Below, one piece after another: positions 47,352 to 57,513 of a DNA stretch of 64,000 nt. This DNA comes from Dracaena cambodiana (taxonomy: Eukaryota > Streptophyta > Magnoliopsida > Asparagales > Asparagaceae). The first letter of the stretch is position 1; each line of letters begins with the position of its first letter. The notes below the pieces were generated by a model. It was not told the DNA's origin. It did not search any database and worked only from the letters and a program-made list of their open reading frames with translations. The stretch is from assembly GCA_036321105.1 (NCBI GenBank), contig JAYEPQ010000017.1, forward strand, positions 30,169,782 to 30,233,781, in the 5' to 3' direction. Both the position numbers and the translations under genes were made by a program.

Positions 47352-48162
47352 TGTTCGCCGCAAAAGTTTTACTTCCTCTCATTGAATACAACTTAGATTA
47401 CAATGAAAGTGAACAAGATAAAAAGAAGAACAAACGAGATGATTTTATATGTCAATCTCTCTCTTTTACAATATTGTGTGGGATCTGTGGCGATAGAATC
47501 TATAGTAGTTCCTTTGGACGATCGAACGTCGAATTCTTCTCTCTTGAAGATGGCGGCCGACTGTAGATGATTTTCTCTGCTCTTTCACGAACTCAAGGCT
47601 CTATGCGTAACTTGAATTCTCCAAAAAGAAAATATCTCAATTGCCGAAAAGAAGACCTCTTAAAAATTGATGATCATCTATGGATTGATCTATTATTGAT
47701 TCCTCCCCCTTAAAGTCTCATCAAAGAGGGTATTTATAAACTTTAATGGTTATGAGAGTTCCCATAGGAATAGAAATCAAGATATCCATAGGAATAAGAA
47801 TCAAGATATCCATAGGAATAGGAATCAAGATATCCATAGGAATAGGAATCAAGATTTTTGTATTCATCAAGGATTCTAATCCAATATTTAATATTGATTT
47901 AAATCTCTTGATGTGGAATTCTGATTGGATTCAATTTGGGTATTGGATAAGCCCAAATCTCAATCACAATCAATTTAGGATTCTAATAAAATCTGCTCAC
48001 GCGGAGCAAACGCGAAGCTAAATTTATCAGAACGCGGAGCTATGGATTAGCTCCGCGTTTTGCTCAAACGCAAGGCTAAAATAGCCAAACGCGGGGCTGC
48101 GGAGTTAGCTCCGAATTCTATTGTGGAAAATCCTTTTAACTTAGAAATTTTCACTGCCAACA
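47352..48162 (-). repeat. 3' LTR of element 1 (811 bp)
   Basis: It contains four 24-bp units of the type CCATAGGAATAGGAATCAAG (47761-47856), a 12-bp perfect hairpin AACGCGGAGCTA/TAGCTCCGCGTT (48031-48059) and a small hairpin around TGCGTAA (47593-47615). Confidence 0.95.
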
Positions 48163-48175
48163 GAACCCCCTCCAA
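48163..48175 (-). other. Polypurine tract of element 1
   Basis: In sense TTTGGAGGGGGTTC immediately precedes the 3' LTR, the normal place for plus-strand priming. Confidence 0.75.
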
Positions 48176-48835
48176 AGTTTTCAAAATGGTTTAGAACTTA
48201 GCAAATTTTGAAATACTTTGGATACTTAAATTGAAACGCGGAGTTAAAATACCAAGTTTATCTCGCGTTTAGTTCACTTGCGCGGAGCTAAATAGCTCCG
48301 TGTTTCAGTGAGTAACTGCTCATTAATAGCTCGGTAATTACTCTTACTCTGACTTTCGCGCCGAATACCAAGAGGCAGATCATTTAAATAGAGCTTCAAG
48401 CTCTTCTTCTTCTTTATTTCATCCGAAAAATTTCAAGTGCTCAGAGCTTAGGCGACCCAGGCGAATCAGTTTGAAGGGATAATCTTCAACCGATATTCCT
48501 TCGACTTTCTATAAATTTTCCATTATTAGGATGTCATTTAAGAAGAGTACGGTATCGCGTGCCTCCTCACCATCGGCGGCCGGCGCTAGCAGCAGAGGCG
48601 ACGGCCGAGGTAGTGGCCACAACAGCGAGCCAATCCATGCTGCACCAATTGGAGATAGAAATTCTTAACTTTGAAACTCCTCAAATTAACTTTGGAGTGT
48701 TTTGGCTCAGTTTTAACCGACCAACCAATTTTGAACCGGCGAGATCGCCGTTCTCCGACCGTAAGGCTTGGGAAGAAAGGAGAAGACGGAGAGAAACTCT
48801 GATCTTCTTCTACACGAAGTTATCGCGTCATCCTC

Positions 48836-48970
48836 GCGTTTAAAACACGGGGCTAATTTAACTAGCAGTCGCGTTTAAATCGCGAGGCTATTTTGACTAG
48901 CAGTCGCGTTTAAATCGCGAGGCTATTTTGATTTAGCAGTCGCGTTTAAATCGCGAGGCTATTTTCTCAA
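48836..48970. repeat. 35-36-bp tandem repeat GCGTTTAAATCGCGAGGCTA
   Basis: Unit starts at 48871, 48906 and 48942 with a diverged one before. It carries the GCGTTT/GAGGCT motif found throughout the element. Confidence 0.9.
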
Positions 48971-49599
48971 CTGCGCGCGGAGTTTATCCTTAGCTCCGTG
49001 TTTTCATACTTAGAAGATTTTTTGAGTTTTCTCTAACTCTTGATTCTTCTTTTGCAGTGAAGTACTTGGACCATATCTTTTTTGAAGAGAAGTGCATGTG
49101 GCTCTACCAGTCTTCCTCAGCAAAAGTAACTTTAAGGAAACCAGAAGCATATACTTTTCAACATAGTTGCAGGTTTCAAGCTCTGGCTCCAAAAGATAAA
49201 CTTTTTGAAGGAATTACAAGAACTCTGCGGCAGCTCATTAAGTTTTCTTGAGGACCATTTCTGTTAGATGAAAATCTCTGTCGCTTTCCAAAGCAATAGA
49301 GATGATCATCTAAGGGCTTGTAGCATGTCGAATCCAATTTGTGCATCTTCATTAGGATTCTTGTAGCAGTATCTTCAGATGATCCACTAAGAACTTTAGA
49401 TCATAGTTGACATTTGCAGAGGAGGTCTCTTGTGTGTGAACCCTGGAATTGAACTTCAACACCCCGCGGAGGAATCTCGCCGTTAGGTTATTGATGAGTC
49501 GATGAATATGTAGAAGCTTTTGGGAGAGCTATAACTCCCTCTTCTTTTGTAATATTTTCTTTTGTGAATTAAAGATAACTCTTTTAACTCTTTATCTGT

Positions 49600-50560
49600 T
49601 GGTTTCAAGAATTTTGCTTGCTCAACAAATAGATGGTTCATAGTTTCGGTAAAACAATCTAAGACTCATTTGCGTAAATTAGATTTGTTAGTACCTGGAT
49701 AATCAGCTAAGGATCACCAAATTTCGGCAGAGGTGCCTAATTGCGCATGCCTGGTAAGAAAGAAGAAGTCCAAGTGCTCATCTGCGTAACTTAAACAAAT
49801 GGGGGCGGTTCAAAGCTCTCATACGTAACTTGAACAAGTGGTGGCAGTTCAAGGCTCAACTGCGTAACTTGAACTGGGCACACCAAAGATGATCGGATTA
49901 GGATTCATCAGATTTCGGCAGAGGCGCCCAATTGCGCATGCCTGAGAAAGAAAAAGTCCAAGTGCTCATCTGCGTAACTTGGATAAGTGGAGGCGGTTCA
50001 AGGCTCAACTGCATAACTTGAACTGGGCACACCAAAGATGATCGTGTTAGGATTCATCGAATTTCGGCAGAGGCGCCCATTTGCGCATGCCTAAGAAGGA
50101 GTCCAAGTTCTTATCTGCGTAACTTGGATAAGTGGAGGCGGTTCAAGGCTCAACTGCGTAACTTGAACTGGGCACACCAAAGATGATCGTGTTAGGATTC
50201 ATCGAATTTCGACAGAGGCGCCCATTTGCGCATGCCTAAGAAGGAGTCCAAGTGCTCATCTGCGTAACTTGGATAAGTGGAGGCGGTTCAAGGCTCAACT
50301 GCGTAACTTGAACTGGGCACACCAAAGATGATCGTGTTAGGATTCATCGAATTTCGACAGAGGCGCCCATTTGCGCATGCCTAAGAAGGAGTCCAAGTGC
50401 TCATCTGCGTAACTTGGATAAGTGGAGGCGGTTCAAGACTCAACTGCGTAACTTGAACTGGGCACACCAAAGATGATCGTGTTAGGATTCATCGAATTTC
50501 GGCAGAGGCGCCCATTTGAGCATGCCTAGTCCAAGTGCTCTCACGCATAACTTGAACGGA
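49600..50560 (-). repeat. 145-bp tandem array with conserved hairpins (element 1)
   Basis: GCATGC markers recur at 50085, 50230, 50375 and 50520 (period 145) and, with variation, at 49936 and 49745. Each unit has two short inverted repeats around TGCGTAA, for example CCAAGT...ACTTGG and CAGTTCAAG...CTTGAACTG (49845-49876). It lies in the 3' untranslated region of the element. It is not a CRISPR array: units are contiguous and there are no unique spacers. Confidence 0.92.
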
Positions 50561-50760
50561 GATGGGAATGATCCAAATCATACTGTCAGAGATAAGAATT
50601 TAACATGACAGGTCCACAGGATTTTTAGCAAACCCCCAACTATAAACGGATTTAGTTAGCCTTTACCAATCGCCGTTTGCGTTGGGCTAGCCATACTATT
50701 TCCCTCAGCATGGTGAGTTGTCGAGAAATTGATTTCCTCTCCCATTTGCCTTTAATCAGC

Positions 50761-50940
50761 ATTGGGTAGTTGATTCATACTTTTACCCCCAGTATGATAG
50801 GGTTGGCGAGGAACTTGATCTCCTCTTCCCGCTACTTTAACAGTATTGGGCAATTGATTTCATACTTTTACCCCCAGTATGATAGGGTTGGCGAGGAACT
50901 TGATCTCCTCTTCCCTCTGCTTTAACAGCATTGGGCAATA
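50761..50940. repeat. 84-85-bp tandem repeat (element 1)
   Basis: ATTGGG starts at 50761, 50845 and 50930, each followed by a CCCCCAGTATGATAGGGTTG block in the first two units. The homologous region of element 2 (60830-60920) has a single unit. Confidence 0.85.
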
Positions 50941-51087
50941 AAATATTTTTATTTATAGCACTCAATTAGCCATTCCAATGACTGTTGAGAATAGCAGAAA
51001 TATGATGTTTATCATCGTCAATATTTTCGGCACCCCTAACCAAATCTGGCTGTTAACCAATGAGGACGATTTTGTCATAGCTGTGGT

Positions 51088-51405
51088 TCAGAGTCTATCC
51101 AAGGGTCTAGTTTGCAAGTGCGGGCTGCCCATGCTTTGTGTCGATATTGGCTTCCCTACTGGTATAAGGATCGCTCTGGTAGGGAACTTATTGGTTCCAA
51201 CTACCAAAATTGTCATATTTGCAGAAACTTTCTTTTGATCCTCTTTAAGTGTGAGAACTCCGGCTTCTATCAATGTCTGAATTCGATTCTTAAGAGGATA
51301 GCAATCCTTAGTTGGGTGCCCGACGTTCCGATGATACAGGCAATAGTTAGAGTCGTTGGTTTTACCAACGTCTTCCGGTTTTTTATTTTCCGGAAGTTTT
51401 AGCAA
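51088..51405 (-). CDS. Gag C-terminal part, zinc-knuckle-like (element 1)
   Basis: The minus frame contains NYCLYHRNVGHPTKDCYPLK, a Cx2Hx4GHx4C variant typical of Ty3/gypsy gag just before protease. It ends after TRPLDRL with a stop. No Asp-Thr/Ser-Gly protease motif follows. A frameshift separates it from the gag core. Confidence 0.7.
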   Translation of the reverse strand: MLKLPENKKPEDVGKTNDSNYCLYHRNVGHPTKDCYPLKNRIQTLIEAGVLTLKEDQKKVSANMTILVVGTNKFPTRAILIPVGKPISTQSMGSPHLQTRPLDRL

Positions 51406-51589
51406 GCCTTTCTAAGGAGGAGATGGAATAGAGTATCTGTCTGCTCCGTCTTAAATGTATAACTTCTATCATGTCGGGGCCTATTTTGACCTGCACCTCT
51501 CGGATTTTGAGGTCTTGGTTTTGGATCTGCAACTGATGCCATCACAACCTTCCCTTTATTTTCAGGATTCTGTGGATATGGCTTGTTAT

Positions 51590-52660
51590 TTATAGAGTTT
51601 CTCGTGCTATGAGATTCCGGCGAATTATATCTTCCGCCTGCTCTCCCTGCCTCAGCAGATCTTTCCAAGTTTTGGACTCTACAGCTCCCATTCTTATCAG
51701 CAAGCCGATCCTGAAGTTATGCTTACAGGTTTCCACCAAGGTTTCCTGGGTCATACCATGTCGACAATACACGGACTTTTCCCTGAAGCATTCTATAAAG
51801 TTTTTTACTGTTTCTTGTTCCCCTTGTTTCGTCGCAAGGAGGGAATGAACCGATATTTCAGTATCATCCTCAAAGAAACGTGCCAAGAACTGTTTTTCGA
51901 CATCATACCATGTGTTTATGGTTCCCGGGAGCAACTGCATAAACCATGTAAAAGCAGGCCCTCGCAGGGTGCTCGCAAATACTTTGGTCATTACGGGATC
52001 ATTTCCCATTAGATGACCTGCCTGCGATAAGAAGTAATATATGTGCTGGCTTGGAAACCCCTTCCCATCATATGACTCTAATTTGAGGGGTTTATATTTT
52101 TTGGGATACGGTGCCAAATCACATTCAAGCGGATATGGCCTTGAAACCCCCGATTCCTTCAGTTCCTTCCTGTGCATCAAGGCATCAAGTTGGCTTTGCA
52201 ATTTTTTGATCTTTTCTCCATGAGGATCATGGAAAGAGTATTTGTCATCATCCTCATGCATCGAATAAGCCTTTTCTTCTTTAGTTTCTTCATTTGTCTT
52301 AGGTGGCGGTTCCGAAGAAATTTTAGCCTTATCATCGGCTATCTTCTGGGTATTTTCGACCACTTTTAGAAGCATTAATTTGATGTCATCAATGGCCTTC
52401 TGCTGACCTCGAATCATCTGCTCTTGGGCTTCCATTCTCTGGTCAATGTCATCGGACCTGTCCACCATATGTGTCGCTGATTTTCGTGGTCGGGAAGATG
52501 CACGAGATTTTGAGGAAGCTATAGCTGAATTGTCGCTGTCATCATCATAAGAACCTTTTGAAAGTTTCTTATAATTTCGAGGAGCGACAGCACCTAATTT
52601 GAGTTGAGTAAAATAGCGAGGTTGTTCATCATCTGCATCTGACTCGTGTCTTTTTTCCAT
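51590..52660 (-). CDS. Gag core (retrotransposon gag domain, element 1)
   Basis: 356 codons. A glutamine/lysine-rich N-terminal half contains a coiled-coil-like MEAQEQMIRGQQKAIDDIKL. The conserved gag domain follows: LKLESYDGKGFPSQHIYYFL, LRGPAFTWFMQLLPGTINTW, YDVEKQFLARFFEDDTEISV and TVKNFIECFREKSVYCRHGM. It would form the virus-like particle. The start is not a true initiator: by comparison with element 2 the frame continues upstream and a frameshift near 52665 separates it. Confidence 0.85.
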   Translation of the reverse strand: MEKRHESDADDEQPRYFTQLKLGAVAPRNYKKLSKGSYDDDSDNSAIASSKSRASSRPRKSATHMVDRSDDIDQRMEAQEQMIRGQQKAIDDIKLMLLKVVENTQKIADDKAKISSEPPPKTNEETKEEKAYSMHEDDDKYSFHDPHGEKIKKLQSQLDALMHRKELKESGVSRPYPLECDLAPYPKKYKPLKLESYDGKGFPSQHIYYFLSQAGHLMGNDPVMTKVFASTLRGPAFTWFMQLLPGTINTWYDVEKQFLARFFEDDTEISVHSLLATKQGEQETVKNFIECFREKSVYCRHGMTQETLVETCKHNFRIGLLIRMGAVESKTWKDLLRQGEQAEDIIRRNLIARETL

Positions 52661-53142
52661 GGCCTTCTTACCTTACCGACCATATTTGAGGTCACTGCGT
52701 TTAATTCTTTTTCTTTAATTTTGTATCTCAGATCATTCTTTCTCCTCTTTGGAGTATCTTGACGAGACTCTGTTATTCTGTTAAATAGAGACACTCTCTT
52801 CTTAGTATAACAGCAATTATCCAATACAACAGATATGGGTGTTATGAGCTGCTCACAATGACATGTTGAGTGTGGCTGAGCTTGAGTCATATTTCTCATT
52901 TTTGTCAAGTAATTTCTGAGATTGGTGACCTTAGATGACGAAGAATCGTGCTGGCCACCTGGTTGTTGAGAGGGTCCAGGAACCCACTGAAACTTCTTAG
53001 TATCACTGGAGCCTAGTTCTGGTCCACTGACGCGACTATCAGCCTTGATTCTGTAGTCAGGTTGATCTACGCGGGGCTTAGAAACAATTTCGCGTTTTGG
53101 AACGCGGGGCTGAAAATTAGCTTCGCGTTTAATCTCGTGGGG

Positions 53143-54504
53143 CTAAAAAATAGCTCTGCGTTTTACTACGGTAGCCTCGCGTTTTACGCTGGCTTGGCCT
53201 GCCTTCAGAAGTTTATCTTCTAGAATAGTAGCCCCGCGGGGAAGAAACTTCTTGCACGCTAGCTTACCCTTGCGATAATCACAAGTCATAACTTCGCGTC
53301 TAGCGCGATTTTTACGATTGACGACAATCTGCCAATCATCTTTGCGATTTACGCGGAGGTGAGGCATCTTGCGTTTCTCGCAAATACTACTGGCTTCGCG
53401 TTTCTCGCTAAGCTTAGTATTAGCCTCGCGTTGAGAATCATACGCTGGCTGTAAGGAAACTTTATCCTCGCGTTCCTCGCGAGTATTAAAAATCTTGCGT
53501 TTCTCGCAAGTTGTACCGGCTTTGTGTTTATCGCTAGGTCCGGTAATAGCCTCGCATGAAAAATCACATGCTGGTTTTAATGAATTTTTATCCTTGCGTT
53601 CCTCGCGAGTGTAAGAAGTCTTGCGTTTCTCGCAAGTATTACTAGCCTCGCGTTTCTCGCTTGGCTCAGTATCAGCCTCGCGTGGAAAATCACACGCTGG
53701 CTTTAAAGAATTTTTATCCTCGCATTCCTCGCAAGTGTAAGAAGTCTTGCGTTTCTCACAAGTATTACTAGCCTCGCGTTTCTCGCTTGGCTCAGTATCA
53801 GCCTCGCGTGGAAAATCACACGTTGGTTTTAAAGAATTTTTATACTCGCGTTTCTCGCGAGTGTCAGATATTTTACGACTAGCGCAAATTTCACTGGCTT
53901 CGCGTTTCTTGCTAAGCTCAGCAATAGGCTCGCGTGGAATATCACACGCTGGCTTTTCTTTGCTTTTAAGGCAAGTTGTAACTTCGCGTTTAACGCGATA
54001 ATGACCGGTCTCGCGATTAGCGCGAGCCAGTTTGCGAGGGACCATAGCCTCGCGTCCATTAGCCTCGCGTCTAAGGCGGGCTTTGAGGGCTTTTCGCCTT
54101 GTTCTCCGATTCTTATTTCGGAGTTGGGTTCTGGTCAATCCAGTTCCTAGGTCTTCTTCGGCAGTAGGAAGCTCATTCTCTACTAGGATTTTCTGTCCGA
54201 GTATCGGCCCTATAGCCGCAGTCTCCAAGGATCCCCGTCTCTCGGTGGACACCTTTTTACCCGTTGCTCGGGTATTGGAGCACATGCGACGATAGTGTCG
54301 TGTCTCGTCCAAGTCACCTGATTCAGAGGAGAGGAACTCCTCGTACTTCTGCTGGTCGATTTCAACGACCAGCGTGTCTACTTCGGATCCGATCATGTCA
54401 ACGTCCGATTGCGCCACTATCTCTTCGTCAGTGAAAGAGATGGCTCCCACTGTGGTCGCCAGTTTGTTTACCGCAAAAGTTTTGCTTCCTCCCATTGAAT
54501 ACAA
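53143..54504 (-). CDS. Repeat-rich N-terminal coding region starting in the LTR (element 1)
   Basis: 453 codons. The first ATG codons (MYSMGGSKTFAVN) lie in the 3' end of the 5' LTR and the frame continues through the primer site, read as KLATTVGA. After an acidic segment comes a 42-residue repeat, about five units of the form KREASNTCEKRKTSYT...EDKNSLKPACDF...EADTEPSE, very rich in Lys, Arg, Glu and Cys. It stops at TAG 53143, where element 2 has CAG and reads on into gag, so this is the N-terminal part of one gag polyprotein. I know no domain for the repeat. Nucleic-acid binding is a guess from its charge. Confidence 0.75.
   Translation of the reverse strand: MYSMGGSKTFAVNKLATTVGAISFTDEEIVAQSDVDMIGSEVDTLVVEIDQQKYEEFLSSESGDLDETRHYRRMCSNTRATGKKVSTERRGSLETAAIGPILGQKILVENELPTAEEDLGTGLTRTQLRNKNRRTRRKALKARLRREANGREAMVPRKLARANRETGHYRVKREVTTCLKSKEKPACDIPREPIAELSKKREASEICASRKISDTREKREYKNSLKPTCDFPREADTEPSEKREASNTCEKRKTSYTCEECEDKNSLKPACDFPREADTEPSEKREASNTCEKRKTSYTREERKDKNSLKPACDFSCEAITGPSDKHKAGTTCEKRKIFNTREEREDKVSLQPAYDSQREANTKLSEKREASSICEKRKMPHLRVNRKDDWQIVVNRKNRARREVMTCDYRKGKLACKKFLPRGATILEDKLLKAGQASVKREATVVKRRAIF
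53360..53990 (-). repeat. 126-bp coding tandem repeat (element 1)
   Basis: Five units of 126 bp encode the 42-residue repeat. Each has GCGTTTCTCGC-type CG-rich palindromes such as CTCGCG...CGCGAG on the DNA. Confidence 0.88.
54446..54461 (-). other. Primer-binding site of element 1
   Basis: In sense TGGCGACCACAGTGGG starts three bases after the 5' LTR. It would pair with the 3' end of a tRNA ending CCCACTGTGGTCGCCA, most likely a tRNA-Arg, as used by some Tat/Ogre gypsy elements. Confidence 0.75.
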
Positions 54505-55275
54505 CTTAGATTATAATGAAAGTGAACAAGATAAAAAGAAGAACAAACGAGAGGATTTTATATGTCAATCTCTCTCTTTTACAATATTGTGTGGGATCTG
54601 TGGCGATGGGATCTATAGTAGTTCTTTTGGACGATCGAACGTCGAATTCTTCTCTCTCGAAGATGGCAGCCGACTGTAGACGATTTTCTCTGCTCTTTCA
54701 CGAACTCAAGGCTCTATGCGTAACTTGAATTCTCCAAGAGGAAAATATCTCAATTGCCGAAAAGAAAACCTCTTAAAAATTGATGATCATCTATGGATTG
54801 ATCTATTATTGATTCCTCCCCCCTAAAGTCTCCTCAAAGAGGGTATTTATAGACTTTAGTGGTTATGAGAGTTTCCATAGGAATAAGAATCAAGATATCC
54901 ATAGGAATAAGAATCAAGATATCCATAGGAATAGGAATCAAGATATCCATAGGAATAGAAATCAAGATTTTTGTATTCATCAAGGATTCTAATCCAATAT
55001 TTAATATTGATTTAAATCTCTTGATGTGGAATTATGATTGGATTCAATTTGGGTATTGGATAAGCCCAAATCTCAATTGCAATCAATTTAGGATTCTAAT
55101 GAAATCTGCTCACGCGGAGTAAACGCGGAGCTAAATTCATCAGAACGCGGAGCTATGGATTAGCTTCGCGTTTTGCTCAAACGCGAGGCTAAAATAGCCA
55201 AACGCGGAGCTGCGAAGTTAGCTCCGCGTTCTGTTGTGGAAAATCCTTTTAACTTAGAAATTTTCACTGCCAACA
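54465..55275 (-). repeat. 5' LTR of element 1 (811 bp)
   Basis: Same length and features as the 3' LTR, including four 24-bp units (54874-54969), the AACGCGGAGCTA hairpin with one mismatch (55144-55172) and the TGCGTAA hairpin (54706-54728). Confidence 0.95.
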
Positions 55276-55454
55276 GCCACTTAGGTGGCCCAATAAAATT
55301 ATTACGTGTGGTCCCACTCAAGTTAACAAATAAAATAACTCTATTAACCACCATTTAAGTGACGCTATGTGTAATAATTTTATTGGACCACCTAAACAGT
55401 GGTGAATGAACTCCCTTCACCGCCGGTGAATTTGCCGTTTACTCATATATATAT

Positions 55455-55579
55455 TTATTCATAGGCGGTGAAGAGAGTTCCTTCACCGTCGCTTAGGTGG
55501 TCCAATATAATTATTACATGTGGCGCCACTTAAGCTAACAAATAAAAGAACTCCCTTCACCGCCGATGAATTTACCGTT

Positions 55580-55582
<3 letters not shown>
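55455..55582. mobile_element. Hairpin MITE S3 (copy 2)
   Basis: GGCGGTGAAGAGAGTTCC at the left and GAACTCCCTTCACCGCC at the right. TATA repeats lie on both sides. Confidence 0.7.

Positions 55583-55656
<74 letters not shown>
55583..55656. repeat. (TA)n microsatellite
   Basis: A 74-bp TA run between an S3 and an S1 element. Confidence 0.97.
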
Positions 55657-55659
<3 letters not shown>

Positions 55660-56033
55660 ATTACTGCAAGTGAGCCGCTAGTTCAGGAAAAATTATGTGA
55701 GCTAGCAGCCAAAATACAATAATTCAATAATTTTTTTTCTAGAATTATGATTTCTACCTCTTTAACCTTAATAAGATTAAATTTCATGAACTTTGGAGTT
55801 CATTTAAACTTTCATCAACTAGATACAAAACGTTTAGTCATGTAAAATCATTAAAAATTGCGTCAACTTGATGGAGGATTAAATCAAAACTAAAACCCAA
55901 GAAATTGGATAGGAGTGAACCCTACGGGGTCAAGGTCATAATTCAAAAAAAAAAAATTTTAAAATTATTAGAGATAGTGGAAATAAAGCGCAGCTCAGTT
56001 AACTTGCGTGAGCTGTCAGATCATTTTCATTTT
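55660..56033. mobile_element. Microsatellite-bounded MITE S1 (copy 3)
   Basis: It begins TTACTGCAAGTGAGCCGC and ends GCGTGAGCTGTCAGATCATT. TA lies on the left and TG/CA repeats on the right. Confidence 0.75.
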
Positions 56034-56125
56034 CCTCATATGTGTGTGTGTGTTTATGTATGTATGTATGCATGTATGCGTGCACACACACATGTGCGCG
56101 CGCACACACACACACACATATATAT

Positions 56126-56770
56126 ATGAGAAAAATAGAAATGAGCTGACAGCTCACCAAGTTACATGAGCTGCAGTTCATTTCCATGATCTCCACTAAT
56201 CTTTTTTAAAAAAATTCTTTTGAATTATGATCTCAACCTCATAGGGTTCACTTATACTCAATTTTTTGGATTTTAGTTTTGATTTGGTCCTCCATCAACT
56301 TAATACAAAATTAGCGGTTTGCAATAAATAAAACATTTTGTATGCATTCGATGAAAGGATATATGTGTGTGTGTGTGTGTGTGGAAAATGGAAATGAGCT
56401 GACAGCTCACGCAAATTATCTGAGTTGTAGTTCTTTTCTATTATATCCAATGATTTTTTTTTAAAAAAAATTTGAATTATGATCTCAACTCTTTAGAATT
56501 TACTCTTACTCAAATTCTTCGGTTTTAGTTTTGATTTGATCCTCCATCAAATTGACACAAATTTTAACGGTTTTAAATAAATAAATATTTTGTATCTACT
56601 TGATAAAAGTATAAATGAACTCAAAAATTCGTAAAATTTAATCTTACTAAAGTTAAGATAGCAGAGATTCTAAATCTGGAAAAATTTAAAAATAAATTAT
56701 TGGATTACTATATTTTTGCCGCTAACTCACGCAATTTTTCTTGAGCTGGCAACTCACCCACAGTAATCAC
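56126..56770. mobile_element. Two S1 MITE copies separated by a TG microsatellite
   Basis: 56126-56360 is a half element that stops at GATGAAAGGATATATG. 56380-56770 is complete, from GGAAATGAGCTGACAGCTC to CTCACCCACAGTAATC. (TG)n lies between and (CA)n after. Confidence 0.7.
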
Positions 56771-56805
56771 ACGCGCGCACACACACACACACATATATAT
56801 ATGAG

Positions 56806-56990
56806 AAAATTAAAAATTCACCGGCGGTGAAGAGGGTTCCTTCACTGCCGTTTAGGTGACCTATTAAAATTATTACATGTGGCGCCAGTTAAGGTAACAA
56901 GTAAAAAAAATTTCCTTAACCGTCTTTTGAGTGGCGCTACGTGTACTACTTTTATTTGGGCCACCTTAGAGTCATTGAAGGAACTCCCTT
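56806..56990. mobile_element. Hairpin MITE S3 (copy 3)
   Basis: CACCGGCGGTGAAGAGGG at the left and CATTGAAGGAACTCCC at the right, with GTGGCGCCAG/GTGGCGCTACG inside. Microsatellites on both sides. Confidence 0.7.
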
Positions 56991-57012
56991 TTATATATAT
57001 ATATATATATAT

Positions 57013-57410
57013 ATGGGATTACTGTAGGTGAGCCGCCAGCTCAAGAAAAGTTACGTGAGCTAGCGGCAAAACTGTAATGATCCAATGATTTTTCTTCAAT
57101 TCTTTTTAACAATCACTATCTCTATCTCTTTAACTTATTTCGGATTAAATTTTCATAGATTTTGGATTTCATTTACCCTTTCATCAAGTGCATACAAAAT
57201 GTATTATTCATTGAAAACCGTTAATTTTGTGTTAGCTTGATGGAGGACCAAATCAAAACTAAAACCCAAAAAGTTGGGTATGAGTGAACCCTAGAGGGTC
57301 GAGATCATAATCCAAAAGAACTTTTTTTAAAAAAATTATTGAAGATAGTGATCATGAACTGCAGCTCAAGTAACTTGCGTGAGCTGTCAGTTCATTTCCA
57401 TTTTTCTCTC
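57013..57410. mobile_element. Microsatellite-bounded MITE S1 (copy 4)
   Basis: It begins TTACTGTAGGTGAGCCGCC and ends GTGAGCTGTCAGTTCATTTC. TA lies on the left and TCTC(TA)n(TG)n on the right (57415-57495). Confidence 0.75.
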
Positions 57411-57411
57411 T

Positions 57412-57471
<60 letters not shown>

Positions 57472-57513
57472 GTGTGTGTGTGTGCGTGTGTGTGTACATA
57501 TATCTATATATAT

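Larger units (their letters stand above)
47352..55275 (-). mobile_element. Complete gag-only Ty3/gypsy-type retrotransposon (element 1)
   Basis: 7924 bp, minus sense. Two 811-bp LTRs (47352-48162 and 54465-55275) start TGTTGGCAGTG and end AACA in sense. GCCAC at 47347-47351 and 55276-55280 is the 5-bp target duplication. Primer site and polypurine tract are in place. The sense order is 5' LTR, repeat-rich N-terminal coding region, gag with a zinc-knuckle-like CLYHRNVGHPTKDC, short tandem repeats, a 145-bp tandem repeat array, an ATXR-free non-coding 1.5 kb, polypurine tract, 3' LTR. No protease, reverse transcriptase, RNase H or integrase could be found, so it must depend on enzymes from elsewhere. 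The LTRs differ at scattered positions only, suggesting a moderately recent insertion. Confidence 0.93.
47296..55443. mobile_element. Hairpin MITE S3, split by the gypsy element
   Basis: Left part 47296-47351 (GAAAATTCACCGGCGGTGAAG onwards, here cut to CACCGGCGGTGAAG) and right part 55281-55443 (to CACCGCCGGTGAATTTGCC) are the arms of one inverted-repeat MITE of about 220 bp beside a TA microsatellite. The retrotransposon inserted in it, leaving GCCAC on both sides. Intact relatives: 55455-55582 and 56806-56990. Confidence 0.75.

Noticed and set aside
47182..47391. Minus-strand frame MYSMRGSKTFAANSG...
   Set aside because: Fusion of the 3' LTR end with flanking MITE sequence; the same ATG is meaningful only in the 5' LTR, where the element follows.
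49700..50560. Regular array reminiscent of CRISPR
   Set aside because: Units are contiguous 145-bp repeats without unique spacers, in a plant retroelement.
53747..54295. Plus-strand frames of 84-87 codons in the retroelement (also 62789-63943)
   Set aside because: Antisense of the 42-residue repeat region. The CG-rich repeat lacks stops in several frames.
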